Notes: a model not told the origin generated them from the letters alone. A DNA stretch of 64,000 nucleotides from Allobosea sp. BK604 (GCF_004341515.1 NZ_SLZF01000012.1:124001-188000); one strand, 5' to 3'. Counted from the first letter of the stretch, positions 26,365 to 35,796 are shown. A program made the numbers and translations.

Positions 26365-27522
26365 ATGGACCAGGCTTTCCTCGACCAGCTCAAGCAATGG
26401 CGCCGCCATCTGCATGCCCATCCCGAGCTCTCCGAGCATGAACACGGCACCTCTGCCTTCGTGCAGGAGAGGCTGACGGAGCTCGGCATTCCCTTCGTCG
26501 CGAATGTCGGCGGAACCGGCGTGGTCGCGACGCTGTCGCGGCCGGGCTCGAACCGGACCGTGGGCCTGCGCGCCGACATGGACGCACTGCCGATCCACGA
26601 GCTGAACGATACGCCCCATGCTTCGAAGACGCCGGGCGTGATGCATGCCTGCGGGCATGACGGGCACACGGTCTCGCTGCTCGGCGCGGCCGCGGCGCTC
26701 GCCCGCGACGAGAGCTGGAAGGGCCAGATTCAGTTCATCTTCCAGCCGGCCGAGGAGAACGGCGTCGGCGCCAAGGCGATGATCGCCGACGGGCTGTTCG
26801 AGCGCTTCCCGATGGAGCGCGTCTTCGCCTTCCATAATTGGCCGGGTCTGGAGACCGGCACGGTCGCGGTCCACAATGGGCCGGTGATGGCGGCCGGCGG
26901 GCGCTGGAGCGTGACCTTGCACGGGCTCGCCGGCCATGCCGCGATCCCGCACCTGACGCGCGACCCGATCGTCGCCGCCGGCCATCTCATCGTCGCCCTG
27001 CAGACCATCGTCTCGCGCAATGTCGATCCGGTCGATGCGGTCGTGCTCTCGATCGGCCAGATCAATGGCGGCGTCGTCAGCAATCAGATCCCGGAAAGCG
27101 TGACCCTGCTCGGCACCCTGCGCACATACCGGCAGGAGGTGCGCGAGGCGGTGATCAAGCGCATGGAAAGCATCATCGCCGGCATTTGCGAGGCCTATGG
27201 CATGCGCGCCGATGTCGAGATCCTCTCGACCGGCCGCGCCATCATCAATTCCGCTGCCGAGGCCGAGCTCTCGGTCGCAGCGGGACAGGCGATCGGCGCG
27301 AAGGTTCGACGCGACCTGCGCCCCAGCACGACCGGCGACGATTTCTCGTTCCTGATCAAGGAGCGCCCCGGCGCCTATGTCTGGATCGGCAACGGCCCTG
27401 CCGTCGACGAGGGCGAACTGCACAACGCCCGCTACGATTTCAACGACGAGATCCTTCCGGTCGCCATCGACTGGATGAGCCAGGTCGCGCGCCTCGCGCT
27501 CGCCGACCGACCGGCCACCTGA
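26365..27522 (+). CDS. M20 family amidohydrolase (hippurate hydrolase/IAA-amino acid hydrolase-like)
   Basis: This 385-residue metal-dependent amidohydrolase has the full M20D motif set: RRHLHAHPELSEHE, LRADMDALPI, the HACGHDGHT metal site, FQPAEENGVGAK, FHNWPGLETG, and a final LHNARYDFND with a ligand His. It hydrolyses N-acyl amino acids. There is no signal peptide, so it acts in the cytoplasm on material imported by the adjacent ABC system, releasing a free amino acid. The acyl group and amino acid are not known. Confidence 0.9.
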   Translation: MDQAFLDQLKQWRRHLHAHPELSEHEHGTSAFVQERLTELGIPFVANVGGTGVVATLSRPGSNRTVGLRADMDALPIHELNDTPHASKTPGVMHACGHDGHTVSLLGAAAALARDESWKGQIQFIFQPAEENGVGAKAMIADGLFERFPMERVFAFHNWPGLETGTVAVHNGPVMAAGGRWSVTLHGLAGHAAIPHLTRDPIVAAGHLIVALQTIVSRNVDPVDAVVLSIGQINGGVVSNQIPESVTLLGTLRTYRQEVREAVIKRMESIIAGICEAYGMRADVEILSTGRAIINSAAEAELSVAAGQAIGAKVRRDLRPSTTGDDFSFLIKERPGAYVWIGNGPAVDEGELHNARYDFNDEILPVAIDWMSQVARLALADRPAT

Positions 27523-27612
27523 ACCATAACGTGGCGGCATCATCTCATGCCGACCGCCTGATTGTCCCTGTCTCAGAACAGCTTACGCCTCGTCCCACGA
27601 AAGGGATTTGAC

Positions 27613-28797
27613 ATGCACGACCTCACCCGCTGCGTCCATCATCCAGCCGTCAACACCGAGGGCTATGCCAGTCTCGCGGTCGCCACCCACCGCGCCTCGA
27701 CCATCGTCTATCCAGACGCCGAGACCTTCTCGCAGCGTAAGTACCGCGGCTTCGACGGCTATACCTACGGGCTGCACGGCACACCGACGACACGCACGCT
27801 CGAAGCCCAGCTCAGCGAACTGCATGGCGGCGTCCGCACCGTGCTCGTGCCCTCCGGCCAGGCGGCGGTGACCGTGGTCATGCTGTCCTTCCTGCTGCCG
27901 GGCGACCGCGTCCTGATCCCGGACCATGTCTATCCGCCCGTGCGCAGCTTCTGCGAAGAGTACTTGAAGCCGCGCGGCATCGATTATGGCGTCTACGACC
28001 CGCTGATCGGCGCGGGTATCGGCGCGCTGATCGACGAACGGACCAAGCTCGTCTGGGTCGAGTCGCCGGGCTCCGGCACGATGGAGGTCCAGGACGTGCC
28101 GGCCATCGTCAAGGCGGCCAAGGCCAAGGGTGCGCTGGTCGGCTGCGACAACACCTGGGCGACGCCGCTGCTGTTCAAGCCACTGGCCCATGGCGCCGAT
28201 TTCGCCTGCGAGGCGCTGACCAAATATGTCGGCGGCCATTCCGACCTGCTGCTCGGCTCGATCACGGTCAAGGATATCGCCCTGCGTCAGACGATGAAGG
28301 AGACGATCCGGGCAATGGGCGTCGGCGTCTCGCCCGACGAATGCGCGCTTGCCCTGCGGGGCATCGAGACGATGGGCATCCGCGTCGCCCATATGGGCAA
28401 GGTCTCGGAGGATTTCGCCAGACGGCTGACCCGCTCGCCGGCAGTGGATCTCGTGCTGCATCCGGCCCTCCCCTCCTGCCCCGGCCATGAATTCTGGGCA
28501 CGCGACATCAAGCGCTCCTCGGGCGTGTTAAGCATCGTGCTGAAGCCCGGCGCCGAGGCGAATCTCGACGCCGCTCTGACGGCGCTGAAGGTCTTCGCCA
28601 TCGGCGCTTCCTGGGGCGGCACCCGCAGCCTGATCGCGCCGATGGCGGTGAAGGGCGACCGCACGGTCAATCCCTGGACCCACCAGGGCACGATTCTGCG
28701 CATCAGCATCGGCCTCGAGGATCCCGACGACCTCTGGACGGATCTCGACGCCATGCTGTTCAAGCTCGAGAACGCGACGGCCGCCAAGGTCGCCTGA
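27613..28797 (+). CDS. Trans-sulfuration family PLP lyase (cystathionine beta-lyase-like)
   Basis: This 394-residue fold I PLP enzyme of the Cys/Met metabolism family has the PLP lysine K204 (EALTKYVGGHSD), D179 in GCDNTWATP, YGLHGTPTTRTLE near the substrate entry, and the C-terminal FAIGASWGGTRSL motif typical of cystathionine beta-lyase (MetC). The start MHDLTRCVHHP was chosen over a TTG 51 bases upstream because it matches the family N-terminus and has a nearby AAGGG. In this operon it may cleave a sulfur amino acid released by the amidohydrolase, suggesting that the imported compound is an N-acylated cysteine or cystathionine-like conjugate. That is inference. Confidence 0.85.
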   Translation: MHDLTRCVHHPAVNTEGYASLAVATHRASTIVYPDAETFSQRKYRGFDGYTYGLHGTPTTRTLEAQLSELHGGVRTVLVPSGQAAVTVVMLSFLLPGDRVLIPDHVYPPVRSFCEEYLKPRGIDYGVYDPLIGAGIGALIDERTKLVWVESPGSGTMEVQDVPAIVKAAKAKGALVGCDNTWATPLLFKPLAHGADFACEALTKYVGGHSDLLLGSITVKDIALRQTMKETIRAMGVGVSPDECALALRGIETMGIRVAHMGKVSEDFARRLTRSPAVDLVLHPALPSCPGHEFWARDIKRSSGVLSIVLKPGAEANLDAALTALKVFAIGASWGGTRSLIAPMAVKGDRTVNPWTHQGTILRISIGLEDPDDLWTDLDAMLFKLENATAAKVA

Positions 28798-28843
28798 ACA
28801 CCGATCACGAACGAGACGCTGCCGCCCGACAATCTCGCACCAA

Positions 28844-28945
28844 AGCATTTTCGAGCGAAGTGGAGACCGGTTCGCCTGAAGAAAATGCGCTAAAACAAGG
28901 GGCTAGAGAATTTTCGCGCTTCGGGGAAGCGCGGAGATGCTCTAG
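28844..28945. repeat. Intergenic repeat, family II
   Basis: The element starts GCATTTTCGAGCGAAGTGG, continues with ACCGGTTCGCCTGAAGAAAA and ends GATGCTCTAG. It aligns along its length with 35797-35901. The ends are inverted (GCATTTTC vs. GATGC), which suggests a folded RNA or small mobile palindrome. It directly abuts a family I copy, sharing the CTAG, and together they fill most of the 313-base gap 28798-29110. Confidence 0.7.
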
Positions 28946-29047
28946 AGCATCGGACCGAAAAGTGGAATCCACTTTTTGGGTAAGTCCGATGCCAGATCAA
29001 AGGGATAGATCGCCACTTCGCGTCCGAAAGGACGCGCGGCGATCTAG
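28942..29047. repeat. CTAG-bounded intergenic repeat, family I
   Basis: CTAGAGCATCGGACCGAAAA opens the element. AAGTCCGATGCCAGATCAAA follows and CGATCTAG closes it. An inner hairpin is CGCGTCC-GAAA-GGACGCG (29020-29037). It is fused to the family II copy on its left, giving a mosaic of two repeat types in one intergenic gap. Confidence 0.7.
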
Positions 29048-29110
29048 CGGCGTTTGCCTCTCCGAAACGACTATCGGGCATGTTGACCGTCTGTCGTCCG
29101 GAGGTCGGGT

Positions 29111-29797
29111 TTGGAAACGTCTCTTTATGCACCGGTCAAGCGCTTCCTCGAGGGGCTGGGCTATTCCGTGAAGGGAGAAATCGGACGCTGCGACCTTGTC
29201 GGCCTTCGCGACGACGACCCGGCCGTGGTGGTGATCGGCGAATTGAAGCTGAGCTTCAATCTCGAGCTCATTCTGCAGGGCGTGGACCGGATGAGTCTCG
29301 GCGACGAGATCTGGCTCGCGGCGCAACTCTCCGCCAGGGGCAAGGGCCGCGAAAGCGATCCGAGATACCGCAATCTCTGTCGGCGCCTCGGCTTTGGGTT
29401 GCTCGGTGTGTCCAATTCCGGCCGCGTCGATATCCTTGTGTCCCCGACTGCGCCCACGCCACGGAAAGACCCTCGCCGTCGCTCGAGATTGGTCGAGGAG
29501 CACAAGCGCCGCCAGGGTGACCCCGCCGCTGGCGGAAGCACGCGCAAGCCGATCATGACGGCATATCGCCAGCAGGCGCTTGCCTGCGCGGCGGCGATGA
29601 CGACAGCGCCGCAACGACCGCGAGATCTCAAGCAAGCCTTTCCCGATGCCCAGAAGATCCTGCACCGGAATGTCTATGGCTGGTTCGAGCGCTCCGAACG
29701 CGGCGTCTACGCCCTGACCGAGACAGGTCGGAGCGCGGTGGAGACATGGCTGCCTCAGGCACCGACCAGCCCTGACGGAAGCGGGGCATCCGCTTAG
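29111..29797 (+). CDS. DUF2161 domain-containing PD-(D/E)XK-type protein
   Basis: The protein has 228 residues. The N-terminal ~115 residues contain the nuclease-like core: D28 in GRCDLVGLR and E44-x-K46 in GELKLSFNLELIL, a PD-(D/E)XK arrangement. The C-terminal ~85 residues (ALACAAAM...LKQAFPDAQKILHRNVYGWFERSERGVYALTETG) look like a winged-helix segment. DUF2161 proteins are widespread in alphaproteobacteria and annotated as putative phosphodiesterases; the biological role is not established. It stands alone between repeats and a LysR gene. Confidence 0.85.
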   Translation: METSLYAPVKRFLEGLGYSVKGEIGRCDLVGLRDDDPAVVVIGELKLSFNLELILQGVDRMSLGDEIWLAAQLSARGKGRESDPRYRNLCRRLGFGLLGVSNSGRVDILVSPTAPTPRKDPRRRSRLVEEHKRRQGDPAAGGSTRKPIMTAYRQQALACAAAMTTAPQRPRDLKQAFPDAQKILHRNVYGWFERSERGVYALTETGRSAVETWLPQAPTSPDGSGASA

Positions 29798-29915
29798 GCT
29801 CAGCAGCAACTTGCGATGATCCGTGCGGACCCAGCCTTCCCGCGCGGCCGTTGCGCGGAAGTCGCCATCAGATTCCCCAATCGCCTTGACCGACCATCCG
29901 TAAATTCAATACTCG

Positions 29916-30839
29916 ATGGCCATGAAGCTGAGGGAACTCGAAGCTTTTCGGGCTATTCTGCAAACCGGCACGGTGACTGGCGCGGCGGCGCAACTGCGCC
30001 TCACCCAGCCGCAAGTCAGCCGCCTGATCGCAAATCTCGAGGCGGAGTGCGGCTTCCCGCTCTTCATCCGGCAGAACCAGCGCCTGATCGCGACGAGCGA
30101 GGCGCGCATCTTCAATGTCGAGTCCGAGCGCCTGCTGCGCGGCCACGAGGAGGTCAAGGCCGCCGCCCATCGAATCCGCAATCAGCAGTCCGACCATGTC
30201 AGGATCGTAACGGCCCAACCGCTTGCCGATGGCCTCGTCTCGCCCGCGCTGCGCCTCCTGACATCGCGCAACGACAAGGCGACGTTCTCGATCGAGATAC
30301 GCTCGAAAATCGAGATCGAAGCCCGCATGGGTCAACATCATTTCGATCTCTGCGTGTCGTCCCTCCCGATACACCACGTCGCGATCACCACGGAGCCTTT
30401 CGCCTTCCGTGAGGCCGTCATCATGCTGCCCGCCGGCCATCGCCTGGCGTCGCAACCGATCATCAAGCTCGCGGAGCTGGCGGAGGAGCCATTGGTCGTG
30501 ACGAGGCGCGGAACCTATCTTCGCGATCATCTCGACCACGTCTTCGCGGATGCGGGCATCATCCCGAATATTCGCGTGGAAACAGCCCTGAGCGGGTTTG
30601 CCGGCAAGCTGGTCTCCGAAGGCATCGGCATTGCCTTTGTCGACCCTTTCGCCGCCTTCGCGCTCAAGAGCGAACGGGTCGTCTTGAAACCGGCGGAGCC
30701 CGCGATGGCGCTGGGCTATGCCTTCGTCCTACCGGCCTGGCAGCCGGCCTCTGCAATTACGCGCGCTTTGATGGGGTGCATCGCCGAGGTCGAAGCGACC
30801 CTTGAGAGGATTGGCGGCCACGGCAAGCCGGAAAAATAG
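29916..30839 (+). CDS. LysR family transcriptional regulator
   Basis: This 307-residue protein has an N-terminal helix-turn-helix (LEAFRAILQTGTVTGAAAQLRLTQPQVSRLIANLE) and an effector domain (VRIVTAQPLADGLVSPALRLL). Two ATGs are close together (29916 and 29922) and either may be used. It is followed, after a 223-base AT-rich gap, by a peptide-type binding-protein operon on the same strand, which it likely controls. Confidence 0.88.
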   Translation: MAMKLRELEAFRAILQTGTVTGAAAQLRLTQPQVSRLIANLEAECGFPLFIRQNQRLIATSEARIFNVESERLLRGHEEVKAAAHRIRNQQSDHVRIVTAQPLADGLVSPALRLLTSRNDKATFSIEIRSKIEIEARMGQHHFDLCVSSLPIHHVAITTEPFAFREAVIMLPAGHRLASQPIIKLAELAEEPLVVTRRGTYLRDHLDHVFADAGIIPNIRVETALSGFAGKLVSEGIGIAFVDPFAAFALKSERVVLKPAEPAMALGYAFVLPAWQPASAITRALMGCIAEVEATLERIGGHGKPEK

Positions 30840-31062
30840 TCGAAGAAATCGCAGCCTCGGCGCGAGATCACGATCATACATTTTCCGCATGACTTTAAAA
30901 ATATTATGAATTTGACGCATAAAGGTCGCGGCGACAACAGTAGCGGATGACGCATTGAAGCGGCATCTGCGGAGATCATCGATACCCCGCAGCAAACAGA
31001 CGCCAGGAGATGGCGAACACTATTGTTCGCGATACTCGCGCCTGAAAACAGCCGAGGGGACA

Positions 31063-32658
31063 ATGAGCGATATCGCATTCACACGTCGACATGTACTGAC
31101 GATGACATTGGCTGGTCTGGCCTCAGTGCCCTTCATCGGCGCGGCTTCGGCGCAGAGCGGGCGGCGCCTGCGGATCGGCGTGGCCGCGCCTGCGACGACC
31201 CTGGACCCTCATCTCCAGAATAACGGGCCGAACAACGCCCTTGCCACGCATATCTTCGATTCCCTCGTCATCAACAACGAGACCTCACAGTCGAAGCCGG
31301 GACTAGCCAGTTCCTGGCGGACTCTCGACGATACGCATTGGGAATTCACGCTGCGCGACGGTGTGAAATTCTCCGACGGAACGGCTTTCGGCTTCGAGGA
31401 CGTCAAGGTTTCGATCGAGCGCGCCACAAACCTGCCGAGCAGTTCCTCTTTCCGGGCCTATACCCGCAACGTGAAGGCCGTGACGCCGGGGGGCGCGCCG
31501 AACACGATCGTGATCGAGACGCGGACACCTGATCCGCTGCTGCTGAATTCGCTCAGCCGCGTCCGTATCATCTCCGCGCGCTTCAAGGATGCGCCCAGCG
31601 GCGATTTCGACGCCGGCAGGGCCGCGATCGGCACCGGGCCCTTCCTGCTCAAGGAATATGTGCCGGGCAGCCATACGCTGCTCGCTCGCAACGACGCCCA
31701 TTGGGGCGCGAAGCCGGCCTGGGACGAGGTGATCCTGCGCATCGCCAGCAACAGCGGCACGCGCATCGCGGGTTTGCTCGCAGGCGAGTTCGATATCGTC
31801 GAGAACGTGCCGGCCGAGATGCTCGACCGGATCAAGGCCGACAGCAAGCTCCACGTGATCACCGGCGTCTCCAGCCGCGTCGTTTTCATGGGCTTCGATT
31901 TCGGCCGCGACGTGACGCCGTTTGCGACCGACGCTTCCGGCAAGCCGCTGGCTCGCAATCCCTTCAAGGATCCAAAAGTCCGTCAGGCTTTCGATTACGC
32001 CATCAATCGCCAGGCGATCGTCGACCGGGTCATGGAGCAGCAGGCGACCGTGGCGGCTCAATATCTCCCGACCGGCGCGCCCGGCACCTCGGACAAGCTC
32101 AAGCCGACGCCCTTCGACCTGGCCAAGGCGAAGGCGCTGCTGGCCGAGGCCGGCTATCCGCAAGGCTTCAAGCTGACCATTCACGGGTCCAACGACCGCT
32201 ACATCAACGACAGCAAAATCATGCAGGCCATCGCGCAGATGCTGACGCGGGCGGGCATCGAGACGAAGGTCGAGCTGCTGCCGTGGTCGGTCTATTTCCC
32301 GAAATGCAACAACAACGAATTCAGCTTCTTCCTGGGCTCCTTTGGCGTGAATACGGGAGAGACGTCGAATCCCATCGTCGCGATCAATGCGACGTTCGAC
32401 GCCAAGACCGGCATGGGTCCGGTCAATTTCGGCCGCTATTCCAATCCCGCGCTCGATGCCAAGCTCAAGCAGGCGCTTCCTCTGCTCGATGACAACGCCC
32501 GCAACGGGCTCCTGGCGCAGGCGAGCGAGATCGTTTTCGACGATCGCGCGATCCTGCCGCTGCATTTCGAGGGGCTCATCCTCGCCGCGCAAAAAGGCAT
32601 CGAATACGCCACCCGGGCCGATCAATACACGCTGGCGATGGGCGTGACGAAGGCCTGA
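31063..32658 (+). CDS. ABC transporter substrate-binding protein (family 5, peptide type)
   Basis: This 531-residue periplasmic protein has a Tat-like signal (TRRHVLTMTLAGLASVPFIGAASAQ). The family 5 features are ATTLDPHLQNNGPNNALATHIFDSLV, FTLRDGVKFSDGTAFGFEDV and AIGTGPFLLKEYVPG. The start was placed at MSDIAFTRRH, preceded by GAGGGGA, rather than at an upstream in-frame ATG. It leads an operon with an alpha/beta hydrolase and DppB/DppC-like permeases but no ATPase. The ligand is unknown, possibly an ester or amide cleaved by the hydrolase. Confidence 0.9.
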   Translation: MSDIAFTRRHVLTMTLAGLASVPFIGAASAQSGRRLRIGVAAPATTLDPHLQNNGPNNALATHIFDSLVINNETSQSKPGLASSWRTLDDTHWEFTLRDGVKFSDGTAFGFEDVKVSIERATNLPSSSSFRAYTRNVKAVTPGGAPNTIVIETRTPDPLLLNSLSRVRIISARFKDAPSGDFDAGRAAIGTGPFLLKEYVPGSHTLLARNDAHWGAKPAWDEVILRIASNSGTRIAGLLAGEFDIVENVPAEMLDRIKADSKLHVITGVSSRVVFMGFDFGRDVTPFATDASGKPLARNPFKDPKVRQAFDYAINRQAIVDRVMEQQATVAAQYLPTGAPGTSDKLKPTPFDLAKAKALLAEAGYPQGFKLTIHGSNDRYINDSKIMQAIAQMLTRAGIETKVELLPWSVYFPKCNNNEFSFFLGSFGVNTGETSNPIVAINATFDAKTGMGPVNFGRYSNPALDAKLKQALPLLDDNARNGLLAQASEIVFDDRAILPLHFEGLILAAQKGIEYATRADQYTLAMGVTKA

Positions 32659-32710
32659 TCGAGCCTATCTCACTGAGCTCAAACGAATAATCCGACCTAT
32701 AGGCGACTCT

Positions 32711-33565
32711 ATGAACGACTTCGAGACCAAGGCCCGCGCGCAATACGACATGGGCCCGACGGCGATGTTCGCCGCCAAGGCCGATCCACGCATCCATTAC
32801 TGCCTTTACGTTCCGCCTTCGGTCGCTCGGGGCGAGCAGACCGATCTGCTCGTCGCCGTCCACGGCAGTTCGCGCACATCGTTCCTGGAATATCGGGATG
32901 CGTTCGCGTCCTTCGGTCACTGGAACAACTGCGTCATCCTCTGCCCGATTTTTCCCATCGGCATCCGGGGCGACGGCGCGCGCCACGGCTACAAGTACAT
33001 GCAGGAGGGCGATATACGTTATGACGAGGTCCTGCTCTCGATCGTCGCGGAACTCGCCGGGAAATACGGGCAGGACTGGTCGAAATTCGCCATGTTCGGC
33101 TTTTCCGGGGGCGGGCATTTCACGCACCGCTTCACCATCATGCACCCCGACAGGCTCTGGGCCGCATCGATCGGGGCCCCCGGTTCCGTGACGCTGCTCG
33201 ATCCCAGCCGCAACTGGTGGGTCGGCATCAAGGACATGAAGGAGCGCTTCGGCATCGATTTCGATCCCGCCGCCCTCGCGAAAGTCCCGGTGCAGATGCT
33301 CGTGGGCGAGCAGGATATCGAGACCTGGGAGATCATCCACCAGCCGGGAAGCGCGACATGGATGGAAGGTGCGAACGATGCCGGCGGCACGCGTCCGGAA
33401 CGGTTGAAGGCGTTGAAGGCCTCGTTCGAGAGCGCCGGCGTTTCGGTGCGGTTCGAGCTCGTTCCCGGCATCGCCCATGAGCGGCTTCGGGTGCTCGGAC
33501 GCGTTCAGGACTTCCTGGCCGGCGTCCTGAAGCAGCGCCGCTCTCGCGGCGGTGAGGACCGTTGA
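32711..33565 (+). CDS. Alpha/beta hydrolase fold protein
   Basis: The protein has 284 residues. The nucleophile elbow is GFSGGG (about residue 137), the acidic residue is likely in VGEQDIE and the catalytic His in GIAHERL, so a Ser-Asp-His triad is present. The oxyanion region is VAVHGSSR. There is no signal peptide. It lies between the binding protein and the permeases of the same operon, which points to cytoplasmic hydrolysis of the imported molecule. The substrate is unknown. Confidence 0.8.
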   Translation: MNDFETKARAQYDMGPTAMFAAKADPRIHYCLYVPPSVARGEQTDLLVAVHGSSRTSFLEYRDAFASFGHWNNCVILCPIFPIGIRGDGARHGYKYMQEGDIRYDEVLLSIVAELAGKYGQDWSKFAMFGFSGGGHFTHRFTIMHPDRLWAASIGAPGSVTLLDPSRNWWVGIKDMKERFGIDFDPAALAKVPVQMLVGEQDIETWEIIHQPGSATWMEGANDAGGTRPERLKALKASFESAGVSVRFELVPGIAHERLRVLGRVQDFLAGVLKQRRSRGGEDR

Positions 33566-33590
33566 GCCGGGCCCCCCGTAGCGACCGTCG

Positions 33591-33608
33591 GGCTCGCTCC
33601 TGCGAGCC
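33591..33608 (+). terminator. Intergenic hairpin before the permease genes
   Basis: GGCTCGC-TCCT-GCGAGCC forms a perfect 7-bp stem with a tetraloop in the 79-base gap between the hydrolase and DppB-like genes. There is no U-tract. It may attenuate transcription or protect the upstream mRNA. Confidence 0.45.
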
Positions 33609-33644
33609 GCCATCGCTGCCGGGCTGCGATAGGATGATGCGACC

Positions 33645-34613
33645 ATGATTGGCTGGCTGGCCCGCCGCGTCGTGCAAGCGATCTTCGTCATGCTGGCGAT
33701 GACGGTGATCGTCTTCATCGGCGTCAATGTCATCGGCAATCCGGCGGATATCCTGATCCCGCCGGATGCCGACCAGATCGAGCGCGCGCGGGTGATCGCG
33801 CAGCTTGGCCTGGATAAGCCCCTGTGGGAGCAATACGCCTCGTTCCTGTGGGGCGTGCTGCACGGCGATTTTGGCAAGAGCTTCGTGTTCGGCGAGCCGG
33901 CACTCAAGGTCATCCTGCAGCGCATGCCTGCGACGCTCGAGCTGGCGCTGGTCGCGATGGTCTTCGCCGTGCTCGTCGGCATTCCGCTCGGCCTCTATGC
34001 CGGCCTGCGCCCCAATGCCCCCGGCGCCCGGGCCGTCATGGCGATCTCGATCCTCGGCTTCTCGCTTCCGAGCTTCTGGGTCGGCCTGCTGCTGATCATG
34101 CTCTTCTCGGTCCAGCTCGGCTGGCTGCCAACCGGCGGCCGCGGTGAAACCCGCGAATTCCTCGGGATGCACTGGTCGTTCCTGACCGCCGACGGCCTGA
34201 GGCATCTCGTGCTGCCCGCGCTCAATCTCGCCCTGTTCAAGATCTCGCTCGTGATGCGCCTGGCGCGGGCCGAGACGGGAGAGGTCATGCCACAGGATTA
34301 TGTCCGCACCGCTTTCGCCAAGGGCCTCTCCGAAGGCGCCGTCATCCGCACCCATGTGCTCAGGAATACGCTGATCCCGGTCGCCACGGTCGTCGGACTG
34401 GAGTTCGGCTCCGTCATCGCCTTCTCGGTCGTGACCGAGACGATCTTCGCTTGGCCCGGCATGGGCAAGCTGATCATCGACAGCATCCACCTGCTCGATC
34501 GGCCGATGATCGTCGCCTACCTGCTGGTGATCGTCGTGCTCTTCATCGTCATCAACCTCGTCGTCGATCTGATCTACGCATCGCTCGACCCCCGAATACG
34601 CCTCGAGAACTGA
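33645..34613 (+). CDS. ABC transporter permease, DppB-like
   Basis: This 322-residue inner-membrane permease has the DppB N-terminus (MIGWLARRVVQAIFVMLAMTVIVFIGV), FGKSFVFGEPALKVILQRMPATLEL and the coupling loop DYVRTAFAKGLSEGAVIRTHVLRNTLIP followed by VTETIFAWPGMGKL. It pairs with the next gene and serves the binding protein at 31063. Confidence 0.92.
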   Translation: MIGWLARRVVQAIFVMLAMTVIVFIGVNVIGNPADILIPPDADQIERARVIAQLGLDKPLWEQYASFLWGVLHGDFGKSFVFGEPALKVILQRMPATLELALVAMVFAVLVGIPLGLYAGLRPNAPGARAVMAISILGFSLPSFWVGLLLIMLFSVQLGWLPTGGRGETREFLGMHWSFLTADGLRHLVLPALNLALFKISLVMRLARAETGEVMPQDYVRTAFAKGLSEGAVIRTHVLRNTLIPVATVVGLEFGSVIAFSVVTETIFAWPGMGKLIIDSIHLLDRPMIVAYLLVIVVLFIVINLVVDLIYASLDPRIRLEN

Positions 34614-34678
34614 CGTCCGGCACTTGCCGGGACACCGCCGGCCCCGCCGTATTCGCCTTCTCTGGATGAGCCTCATCG

Positions 34679-35593
34679 ATGAACACGCATGTTTCACAGG
34701 GCCAGGTCGAAGCGGTTCTCGTCCAGACGCCGCTTCGTCGCTTCGCGCGCGCCTTCAGCCAGTCGCGGCTGGCCATGCTCGGGCTCGTTCTCTTCACTGT
34801 CATCGCGCTGGCCGCGCTTTTCGCGCCTCTGCTGGCGCCGCAGAACCCCTACGACCTGATGCAGCTGGACATCATGGATGGCCGCCTGCCGCCCGGCTCC
34901 CGCTCGGCGACGGGCATGGTCTACTGGCTCGGCACCGACGACCAGGGGCGCGACATGCTGTCGGGCATCCTCTACGGCCTGCGGATATCGTTGCTTGTCG
35001 GCGTCTGTTCGGCCCTGGTCGCCGCCGCGATCGGCACGACGCTGGGACTGTTCGCGGCCTATGCCGGGGGCCGCATCGAGAGCGCGCTGATGCGCCTCGT
35101 CGACCTGCAGCTGTCCTTTCCCACGATTCTCGTCGCGCTGATGATCCTGTCCTTCCTCGGCAAGGGCGTCTTCAATGTCATCCTGGCCCTGGTGATCGTC
35201 GAATGGGCGACCTATGCGCGAACCGCGCGGGCGAGCGCGCTCCGGGAGCGGCGCAAGGAATATATCGAAGCCGCCATCTGCCATGGCGCCTCGCCCCTGC
35301 GCATCCTGTTCGGTCATCTGCTGCCGAACTGCATGCCGCCGCTCATGGTCATCGTCACGATCCAGGTCGGGCGTGCGATCGCACTCGAGGCGACCTTGTC
35401 CTTCCTTGGCCTGGGCGTGCCGGTCACCGAACCGAGCCTCGGCCTGCTCATCGCCAACGGCTACCAGTACATGCTCTCGGGGAAGTTCTGGATCAGCTTC
35501 TATCCGGGGCTGGCCCTGCTCGCGACAGTCGTCTCGATCAACCTCATCGGCGACCAGCTCCGCGACGTCCTGAACCCGCGCAAGCGGTCCTGA
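34679..35593 (+). CDS. ABC transporter permease, DppC-like
   Basis: This 304-residue inner-membrane permease has the DppC signature: WLGTDDQGRDMLSGILYGLRISL, the EAA loop EYIEAAICHGASPLRILFGHLLPN and LSFLGLGVPVTEPSLG. It follows the DppB-like gene by 65 bases. A strong hairpin about 140 bases downstream marks the end of the operon, and no DppD/DppF-type ATPase gene follows. Confidence 0.92.
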   Translation: MNTHVSQGQVEAVLVQTPLRRFARAFSQSRLAMLGLVLFTVIALAALFAPLLAPQNPYDLMQLDIMDGRLPPGSRSATGMVYWLGTDDQGRDMLSGILYGLRISLLVGVCSALVAAAIGTTLGLFAAYAGGRIESALMRLVDLQLSFPTILVALMILSFLGKGVFNVILALVIVEWATYARTARASALRERRKEYIEAAICHGASPLRILFGHLLPNCMPPLMVIVTIQVGRAIALEATLSFLGLGVPVTEPSLGLLIANGYQYMLSGKFWISFYPGLALLATVVSINLIGDQLRDVLNPRKRS

Positions 35594-35736
35594 TCGGCGC
35601 CGTCGCCGAACTCGATGGCTGGCTGCGCGGACGACCACTGCGCGCGCGAAATCATTCGATACTTGGGGGAGCAAACGACTTGCGCGCCTGGCGCCGGATG
35701 TCGTTGAGCTCTGCCCTCACTCGTCACACAGTTGCG

Positions 35737-35763
35737 CTGCCGGCGCTTGAGGAGCGCCGGCAG
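35737..35763 (+). terminator. Strong hairpin downstream of the ABC operon
   Basis: CTGCCGGCGCT (35737-35747) pairs perfectly with AGCGCCGGCAG (35753-35763) around a 5-base loop. It lies in the 304-base gap 35594-35897, which also holds a family II repeat (35797-35901); the rest of the gap shows nothing recognisable. It is probably the terminator of the plus-strand operon, though without a clear U-tract. Confidence 0.55.
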
Positions 35764-35796
35764 CGTGAAGACGTCAGCGGATCGCTGGAACGGGTT

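Noticed and set aside
25630..27543. A 637-codon minus-strand frame over the permease and amidohydrolase genes
   Set aside because: The plus-strand genes carry complete family motifs; the antisense frame has none.
28844..29047. CRISPR array or insertion sequence
   Set aside because: The repeats are dispersed ~100-bp palindromic elements without spacers or a transposase gene.
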